From Corynebacterium meridianum (GTDB lineage Bacteria > Actinomycetota > Actinomycetes > Mycobacteriales > Mycobacteriaceae): DNA of 64,000 nt. The translations under genes and the position numbers were made by a program. The notes under the pieces were generated by a model. It worked only from the letters and a program-made list of their open reading frames with translations. It was not told where the DNA came from and searched no databases. Below, piece by piece: positions 58,421 to 64,000 of this stretch (positions are counted from its first letter, which is position 1; every line of letters starts with the position of its first letter). The DNA lies in contig NZ_JAEIOS010000013.1 of NCBI RefSeq assembly GCF_016342265.1, forward strand, positions 248,001 through 312,000, given 5' to 3'.

Positions 58421-60542
58421 CGTGAGCGGATAATACCGCGCCGGTGGGTCCGTGACCGACCTGTCGGTCCAGCCAGGCGAAGATCACGGACGTCAGGCGT
58501 GCCCGCTGGGCGTTGTCCGCAGCGCCACCGTGTCCGCCCTCGGTGTTCTCGTGGTAGTCGACCGGCTGGCCCGCGTCCGCGAGCGCCGCCGCGAACAGTC
58601 GCGCGTGGGCCGGATGCACCCGGTCGTCGCGTGTCGATGTCGTGACCAGCGCCGGCGGGTACGGACGCCGTTCCCGGGGCACGATGTTGTGCAGGGGGGA
58701 GTATGCTTCGAGCACCCCACGGAACTCCGGAGCATCCGGATCCCCGTACTCGGCGGTCCAGCTCGCCCCGGCGGACATACGGTGGTAGCGCAGCATGTCG
58801 GTCAACGGCACCTGCACCACCGCCGCCCCGAAACGCTCCGGATACCGGGTCAGGGCCACCGCCGTCACCAGTCCGCCGTTGGACCCGCCCCACACCGCGA
58901 GTTGATCCGGGGTCGTGTAGCCGCGTTCCACCAGATCGACCAGGACCGCCTCGTGGTCCTCGTGGACCCGCAGGCGATCGGTGCCCGTCGCGCCGCGGTG
59001 CCAGGCGGGGCCGAACTCCCCACCGCCGCGTAGATTCGCCTGCACGAACAACCGGTCCTTCTCCAGCCAACCGATCCCGGTCGAGCCGAGGTAGCTCGGC
59101 AGCAGGGACACCTCGAAACCGCCGTAGGCGTGGACCAGGCACGGTTTCGGCGGGGCGGTTCCGTCAGCGGAGCCGCCGAAACGCCCGGTGATGAAATAGG
59201 GGACCATAGTGCCGTCCACCGACCGGGTGTGGTGCTGCCGCGTGCTCAGCCCGGAGGCGTCGAACACCTCAGGTGCGCGACCCACCGTGTGCAGCTCCAT
59301 CGCCCCGGGACCGTCCGCGAGGTCACCCCACAGCAACTCCACCGGCTCCGTGAAGGACCGCGCCGCCAGCCAGATCTGGTCATCGTCCAGTGGTGCGGTG
59401 TCGACCACGCTCACCGTCGCCAGCTCAGGGACATCCAGCCGTGTGAGCCCTCCCGCCGGGTCCTCCAGCGGCGCGGTCAGTAACACCGTCGCCACGGTAT
59501 CGGTCACCGTGAGAACCAGGTGGTTTCGGGTAACCGACAGCCCCTCCAGGGCACTCGACGACGACGGGGTGAACACGCACTCCAGTGAGTGGTCGCCGCC
59601 CAGGTAGGCATCCAGGTCGGCGACCCCCAGCCCACCGTCCGGAATCCCACCGAACCCGGTGCGCGGCGACACGAACAGCTTTCCCCGGTGCACCGAGACC
59701 TCGCAGTCCTCCGGCACCTCGATGATCTGCAGTCCCGCATCGGTGGCCACGAACGTCCGGTGCCGGTAGAAGTCCAGGGTGCGGCGCACGAACCGGCGCT
59801 CGTGGCCGGGGGTGGTGTCCGCCCAACCGGAGGCGGTGATGTCCGATTCCGGCCCAGCGAAGTACAGCTCCGCGTCCTCAAGGGCCACTCCCCGGCGCCA
59901 CCGGAGGACACGCGCCGGGTAGCCGGAGGAGGTCAGCGAACCGCCGCCGGTGTCCGTGCCGATGAAGATCGTGTCCCGGTCGATCCAGCTGACCGTCGTT
60001 TTCGCCTCCCCGACCGTGAAGGGGCGGTCCGTGACGAAATCACCGGCCACGAGATCGAACTCCCGGATCACCACCGCATCCGCCCCTCCCCGGGACAGCC
60101 GTATCAGCGCGCGGTCGTTCCCGGGGGAACGGACGTGCGCGCCCCGCCACACCCAGTTCTCGTCCTCGGCATCAGCCAGAGCGTCGAGATCGAGCAGGAT
60201 CTCCCAGTCCGGAACCCCTGCCCGGTAATCCGCCAACGGTGCCCGCCGCCACAGGCCGCGGGTGTGCTCCGCGTCGCGCCAGAAGTTGTACACCTGCCCA
60301 CCGCGACGGTTCGGGAACGCGATCCGGTCGTCCGTGTCCAGCATGTCCCGGATCCGGTTCTCGAGTTCGCCGCGGTTCAACCCGGACCCCGGGGCGTCGA
60401 GAAGCGCCATGGTGTCAGCGGTGCGCGTGGCCGCCCAGTCGAGCGCCTCCGGGGAGAGGACCGTCTCCAGTTCGGGGTGCGTGGAGGCGGGTTCCCCGAA
60501 GTCCTCGGGGACAGGACGTGCGTCGGCGGTGGGAACAGTCAT
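58413..60542 (-). CDS. Prolyl oligopeptidase (S9A family)
   Basis: 709 residues from ATG 60542; ATG 60551 is three residues longer. TACGAT ends about seven bases before 60542, suggesting a leaderless mRNA. A seven-bladed propeller-like N-terminal domain (~70-410) and a hydrolase domain with the Ser in WGGSNGGLV, Asp in TRDDRVHPAHA and His in TEGGHGG. Cleaves after Pro in short peptides. Cytoplasmic; no signal. In a unit with the M1 gene and the glycan genes. Confidence 0.93.
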   Translation of the reverse strand: MTVPTADARPVPEDFGEPASTHPELETVLSPEALDWAATRTADTMALLDAPGSGLNRGELENRIRDMLDTDDRIAFPNRRGGQVYNFWRDAEHTRGLWRRAPLADYRAGVPDWEILLDLDALADAEDENWVWRGAHVRSPGNDRALIRLSRGGADAVVIREFDLVAGDFVTDRPFTVGEAKTTVSWIDRDTIFIGTDTGGGSLTSSGYPARVLRWRRGVALEDAELYFAGPESDITASGWADTTPGHERRFVRRTLDFYRHRTFVATDAGLQIIEVPEDCEVSVHRGKLFVSPRTGFGGIPDGGLGVADLDAYLGGDHSLECVFTPSSSSALEGLSVTRNHLVLTVTDTVATVLLTAPLEDPAGGLTRLDVPELATVSVVDTAPLDDDQIWLAARSFTEPVELLWGDLADGPGAMELHTVGRAPEVFDASGLSTRQHHTRSVDGTMVPYFITGRFGGSADGTAPPKPCLVHAYGGFEVSLLPSYLGSTGIGWLEKDRLFVQANLRGGGEFGPAWHRGATGTDRLRVHEDHEAVLVDLVERGYTTPDQLAVWGGSNGGLVTAVALTRYPERFGAAVVQVPLTDMLRYHRMSAGASWTAEYGDPDAPEFRGVLEAYSPLHNIVPRERRPYPPALVTTSTRDDRVHPAHARLFAAALADAGQPVDYHENTEGGHGGAADNAQRARLTSVIFAWLDRQVGHGPTGAVLSAHDD

Positions 60543-60568
60543 GTCCGTCATCGTACCGAGGGGCCGGA

Positions 60569-60610
60569 GACGCGAAACCCGCCGTCCGGAGGGGCGGCGG
60601 GTTTCGCGTC
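60569..60610 (-). terminator. Terminator of the first mycolyltransferase gene
   Basis: GACGCGAAACCCGCCG (60569-60584) pairs perfectly with CGGCGGGTTTCGCGTC (60595-60610); 16-bp stem, 10-base loop, 12 bases after the stop. Confidence 0.8.
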
Positions 60611-60621
60611 GGATGTGTGGT

Positions 60622-61923
60622 CTAGCCGGCTGCGGGGCTCGCACCGGGGAGATCGGTGACGTTGAGGGGAGCGGGGTTGCGGAGTTCCTCGATGATCTTG
60701 TCGACGTCGATGTTGCCGGCGTCGACGGCCTTCTCGACTTCCTCGGGGCTCATGACCTCCGCGTTCGCGGCGCGCTCATCTTCTTTGGTGACCTCGTCAT
60801 TGAGGCCGAAGGCCTTGGAGAACGTCACCCAGGAACCGCGGAGATCCTGCTGCCAGTACGGCCACGAGTGGGTGCCGGTGGGTCGGAAGTTGAAGTCGGC
60901 CGGGATACCCTCGGCGTCCAGTTTGGCCTTCAGATCGTGGGTGCACTTGTTCGTGGCGGCCTCGATCAGCCCGCCCTCGATGACCAGTGTCATGACGGCG
61001 TCGGATCCACGACCCGCGCTCCACAGGTCATTCTGTCCGGCGAAACCGGAGGCGTTGGACACGTAGATCGCAGTGCCCTCGAGATCGGCGGCGTTGATCA
61101 GGGCGTCGTTGTAGGTCCACAGGTCACTGCCGAGAGGTCCCCACATCTGCTCCTTGGAGGCGCCGCCGCGGCCCAGGGTCACGTCGATGAATGCGGGACC
61201 GAAGCCGTTGGCGGTCTCCGCGCAGCCGGAGAAGGACCCCACGGCGTCATAGAACCCCTTGTTGTGCTCGGCGAGGAGCAGGGAGGACGTGGCGGTCATG
61301 GACATGCCGACGATCGCGCGCTGGTTGGTGGTGTTCAGAGCGCTCTCCAGGGGACCGGGGAGTTCCTTGGTCAGGAACGTCTCCCAGGTCTGCTTGCCGC
61401 CGAGTGTGGGGACGTCGTCGACCCAGTCGGTGTAGTAGGAGAACTTGCCCTGCATCGGGATGACGACGTTGACGTTCTTCTTCAGGTAGAAGTCGATGGC
61501 GTCGGACTGCATGACCCAGTTCGCCCGTCCCTCGCCGCCGTCGCCGCCGTTGAGCAGGTAGATGATGGGTCGGGGCCCGGCGGATTCATCCGCCTTGACG
61601 ATGACGAGGGGAACCTGGCGGTCCATGGACGGGGAGTGGGCCCACCATTCGGCGACGCGCCCCTTCGAGTTCTTGGCGTACTCGCCGACGAGCTCGCGCC
61701 ACGCGAGGGCCTCGTTGCCGTCGTAGGCCGTGCCCGGATCCCCGATGTCCAGGGGCCCCTGGGTGATCTCGGCGGGCGGCAGGCCACCGTTGACGTCTTG
61801 CGGGGTCAGTTCCGCGGCAAGTGCGGCGGGAGCGGTGAGGACCGTCGCCGCGGGCGCAACGAGCAGGGAGGCGACGAGCGCGGAGGCGGTGATCGGGGAG
61901 GCGATGCGGCGGTACAGATTCAC
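60622..61923 (-). CDS. Corynomycolyltransferase (antigen 85-like) with acidic C-terminal extension
   Basis: 433 residues from GTG 61923. Signal peptide (ITASALVASLLVAPAATVLTAPAALA|AE), esterase-D-like fold with LLNGGDGGEGRANWVMQSD, active Ser in VGMSMTATSS (GxS), and His in TGTHSWPYWQQDL. It transfers corynomycolate from trehalose monocorynomycolate to trehalose, arabinogalactan or proteins in the periplasm. Unlike the neighbouring paralogue it has about 60 extra C-terminal residues with acidic helices (SPEEVEKAVDAGNIDVDKII) whose role is unknown. Confidence 0.92.
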   Translation of the reverse strand: MNLYRRIASPITASALVASLLVAPAATVLTAPAALAAELTPQDVNGGLPPAEITQGPLDIGDPGTAYDGNEALAWRELVGEYAKNSKGRVAEWWAHSPSMDRQVPLVIVKADESAGPRPIIYLLNGGDGGEGRANWVMQSDAIDFYLKKNVNVVIPMQGKFSYYTDWVDDVPTLGGKQTWETFLTKELPGPLESALNTTNQRAIVGMSMTATSSLLLAEHNKGFYDAVGSFSGCAETANGFGPAFIDVTLGRGGASKEQMWGPLGSDLWTYNDALINAADLEGTAIYVSNASGFAGQNDLWSAGRGSDAVMTLVIEGGLIEAATNKCTHDLKAKLDAEGIPADFNFRPTGTHSWPYWQQDLRGSWVTFSKAFGLNDEVTKEDERAANAEVMSPEEVEKAVDAGNIDVDKIIEELRNPAPLNVTDLPGASPAAG

Positions 61924-62040
61924 GGTGGGGACCAATCGAACGTCGGGGCGGGGGATGGGGCAAAGCGAATCAGCGGGACACAGCTCAGATGCTACGGCCG
62001 GCCACCGGAGCGGACAAGGCCCCGATGGCCGGCACGGGTA

Positions 62041-63159
62041 CTACTCTGCGATGTCGAAGGCCCGGGCGAAGACCGGCCAGGAGTCACGGAGATCCTGCTG
62101 CCAGTATCCCCAGGAGTGGGTGCCGGTGGGGCGGAAGTTGAAGTTGCCGGGAACACCCTGGGAGTCCATCTTCACCTTCAGATCGTGGGTGCACATGTTG
62201 GTCGCACCCTCGATGATGCCGCCGTTGACCACGTGCACGAAGACGTTCATCGGTTGTCCGCCGGTCCACGGCGAGGTCCACAGATCCTCGGTACCGGCGT
62301 AGCCGGAGGCGTTGGAGACGTAGACCTCGGTGCCGCGGAGCTTGTCGACGTTGATGAGGGCGTCGTTGTAGTGCCAGTTGGGGCTGCCGAGCGGGCCCCA
62401 CATCTGCTCCGGGGTGGCGCCACCGCGGGCCAGGGTGATGCGGATGTACTCCGGGGCGAGACCACGGGACGTCTCGGCGCAGCCCGAGAACGAGCCGACG
62501 GCGTCGTAGAGGCCGGGGTTGTGCTCGGCGAGGAGGAGCGAGGTGGTGGCGGACATGGACATGCCGGCCACCGCACGCTTGTTGGCGGCACCGAGGGTCG
62601 CCTCGAGGGGCTCCGGCAGTTCCTTTGTCAGGAAGGTCTCCCACATCTGCTTGCCGCCGAGTGCGGGGACATCCTCGACCCAGTCGGTGTAGTAGGAGAA
62701 CTTGCCCTGCATCGGGATGACGACGTTGACGTTCTTCGACAGGTAGTAGTCGATCACGTCGGTCTGCATGATCCAGTTCGCCCGGCCCTCGCCGCCGTCA
62801 CCGCCGTTGAGCAGATAGATGGTCGGACGCGGACCGGCGGCCTGGTCGGCCTTGATGACGACGAGCGGCACGTCGCGGTTCATCGAGGGGGAGTGCGCCC
62901 ACATCTCGACGACGCGGTCATTGTTGTAGCTGTTGATCTTCTCGCGCCAGATCAGGGAGTTGCTTCCGTCGTAGGCCGTTCCGCCCTCGACATTGCGGGG
63001 CCCTACCGTGACGGTGGCGCGGGGTGTGTCACCCGCGACCTGTGCCGGGGTCTGATCGGAAGCCAGTGCGGCGGGTGCGGTGAGTACCGTACCCGTCACA
63101 GCTGCAGCGGAGAGTGCGAGAGCTGCGACAGGAGCCGCGATGCGTCGGAAGTTCCTCAT
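62041..63159 (-). CDS. Corynomycolyltransferase (antigen 85-like)
   Basis: 372 residues from ATG 63159 (AAGGAA upstream). Signal peptide (AAPVAALALSAAAVTGTVLTAPAALA|SD), catalytic Ser in AGMSMSATTS, the YLLNGGDGGEGRANW line, and His in TGTHSWGYWQQDL. About 70% like its neighbour over the shared part by eye, so a tandem duplicate; resembles Cmt1 of C. glutamicum. The 117 bases between the genes hold no strong terminator, so they may be co-transcribed from the upstream promoter. Confidence 0.92.
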   Translation of the reverse strand: MRNFRRIAAPVAALALSAAAVTGTVLTAPAALASDQTPAQVAGDTPRATVTVGPRNVEGGTAYDGSNSLIWREKINSYNNDRVVEMWAHSPSMNRDVPLVVIKADQAAGPRPTIYLLNGGDGGEGRANWIMQTDVIDYYLSKNVNVVIPMQGKFSYYTDWVEDVPALGGKQMWETFLTKELPEPLEATLGAANKRAVAGMSMSATTSLLLAEHNPGLYDAVGSFSGCAETSRGLAPEYIRITLARGGATPEQMWGPLGSPNWHYNDALINVDKLRGTEVYVSNASGYAGTEDLWTSPWTGGQPMNVFVHVVNGGIIEGATNMCTHDLKVKMDSQGVPGNFNFRPTGTHSWGYWQQDLRDSWPVFARAFDIAE

Positions 63160-63795
63160 GAATGTTCCTTGGTGTAGTTGTGCGCGTCAGTCCGTGGATT
63201 TTTCCCGGTCACGGTGGTCCGCCCCGGCATACGGTACGGATCGCCGTGTCGTTCCCGTGGTTCCGTCCAATCAGCTGCCGGGTTTCCGTCGTCGCCGGCG
63301 AAGTGCCGGGCTGATCGGTCGACCGGATCTGACATGTATGTCGTGGAGCGTCATCCAAACGTTAGCACTCCGTGTCTGAACGGTGTTTCTCCCGGAACCG
63401 CGGGGGTCCGCCGCCGGAACCGGGGTCCGGTGTGGGGCCTCCGGTCAGGCGGGTCGAATACGGGGCCGCCGTGAGGATGAACCGCCACGAACGGTTCCCA
63501 AGTTACTGGTGTTACCGAAGTGGCACAAGGGAGTGGTGTGCTGAGGGGTTCCCGGATCCGAGGTCTCCGGGGCGGGGAATGCCGTCATTCACGGACTTTC
63601 CGTGGTGGTCCCGCAGCGCTTACGATGAATCGGGAGCTGCGGCGAGTAACGCGCGAACCACCCCGGCCATATACACCGGGCAGTGGTGCTTCCGCCGGTG
63701 CAACCGGTCCGGAACCATCGCGGCGGGAATTCCCGCCGACTCCCGGTCCCCGCGTCCGGACACAGACATCCCCCGATCGAAAAGGCAGAAATACC
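63160..63795. other. Divergent promoter region, mycolyltransferase and small peptide genes
   Basis: 636 bases with no supportable gene. On the plus strand TACGAT (63621-63626) is a likely -10 for the small peptide, giving a leader of about 160 bases. The leader holds a perfect palindrome CGGCGGGAATTCCCGCCG (63721-63738). Confidence 0.5.
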
Positions 63796-63906
63796 ATGCA
63801 GGCACTCGAACCCATCATCCTCATGATCAACAACGCGCTCGGTTTCCTCGCGCACGCCGGTTCCTCCGTCACCAGCGCGCTCTCCCACGGGGCCGGCCGC
63901 TTCTGA
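63796..63906 (+). CDS. 36-residue hydrophobic porin-like peptide
   Basis: 36 residues from ATG 63796 (AAAGGCAG eight bases upstream): MQALEPIILMINNALGFLAH, then four Ser and one Thr (positions 23-30) and the end GAGRF. No signal peptide, no Cys or Lys; it could form an amphipathic helix. These are traits of the corynebacterial outer-membrane peptides PorA, PorH and ProtX, which are 35-60 residues long, lack signals, and carry O-linked mycolate on Ser/Thr. It lies divergent from two mycolyltransferases and has its own terminator. Assigned by traits, not by clear sequence match. Confidence 0.6.
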   Translation: MQALEPIILMINNALGFLAHAGSSVTSALSHGAGRF

Positions 63907-63940
63907 GGCACTCCCGGACCCCGCTCCGGGGCCGGTCGGC

Positions 63941-63985
63941 AGACTCCGCCACACGCGTCACGTGTGGCGGAGTCTGCTTTCGTTT
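63941..63985 (+). terminator. Terminator of the small peptide gene
   Basis: AGACTCCGCCACAC (63941-63954) pairs perfectly with GTGTGGCGGAGTCT (63962-63975), followed by GCTTTCGTTTT. Confidence 0.88.
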
Positions 63986-64000
63986 TCGGGGGTGGTCACC

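Noticed and set aside
60262..63177. Long plus-strand frame opposite the two mycolyltransferases
   Set aside because: Its internal repetition only mirrors the duplication of the genes on the minus strand.

Overview
The window is high-GC DNA from a mycolate-forming actinobacterium, almost certainly a Corynebacterium. Evidence: two corynomycolyltransferases, a WhiB-type WhcA regulator beside a class A PBP, a GlxR-type cAMP regulator with a membrane adenylate cyclase, SigC divergent from catalase, a class C sortase with Spa-type pilins, and gene blocks in the same order as in mycobacteria (nth-TlpA-NUDIX-MarP-EphE-holin; HAD-6C RNA-Ssd-TadABC; helicase-cspA-topA-cyclase-holB). The species cannot be set from the sequence alone.

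Layout. 0-4.5 kb: a sortase-assembled pilus operon (tip pilin, partial; major pilin; class C sortase; minor pilin). 4.5-7.7 kb: ECF sigma factor divergent from catalase, then a DM13 membrane protein. 7.7-13.7 kb: a complete six-gene Mrp Na+/H+ antiporter operon with fused MrpA-MrpB, read leftwards. 14-21.9 kb: a Pip/YhgE-like membrane protein, tRNA-Pro, metallophosphoesterase, YqeY, PBP, whcA, a DUF4177/RidA/MBL run. 22-24 kb: an insertion-like pair, a Thr-rich-stalk leucine-rich-repeat surface protein and a tiny secreted peptide. 24.3-32.4 kb: glxR, then the nth-to-MarP operon, an alpha/beta-hydrolase, a holin-like protein, an unknown gene and a HAD phosphatase. 32.6-37.4 kb: the 6C small RNA and a Tad/Flp locus. 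37.4-47.5 kb: MrfA-like helicase, cold-shock gene with a structured leader, topA, a secreted Pro/Ala-rich protein, adenylate cyclase, holB and tRNA-Thr. 47.9-60.5 kb: a surface beta-propeller/coiled-coil protein with an iron-box-like site, an MFS transporter, a CcdA/DsbA pair, a surface-glycan cassette (two GT2 enzymes, DUF2304, a Wzx-like flippase) and two peptidases. 60.6-64 kb: two mycolyltransferases and a 36-residue porin-like peptide.

How it fits together. Much of the window serves the cell envelope: pilus assembly, oxidative protein folding, peptidoglycan synthesis, surface glycan, mycolate transfer and probable outer-membrane peptide. A second theme is stress and signalling: catalase/SigC, WhcA, MarP, Mrp antiporter, and the cAMP pair CyaB-GlxR. 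The best points for a second look are the 6C RNA with two C-loop hairpins, the LRR/secreted-peptide pair, the peptide next to the mycolyltransferases, the DtxR-like box before the propeller gene, and the cspA leader with a strong second start.
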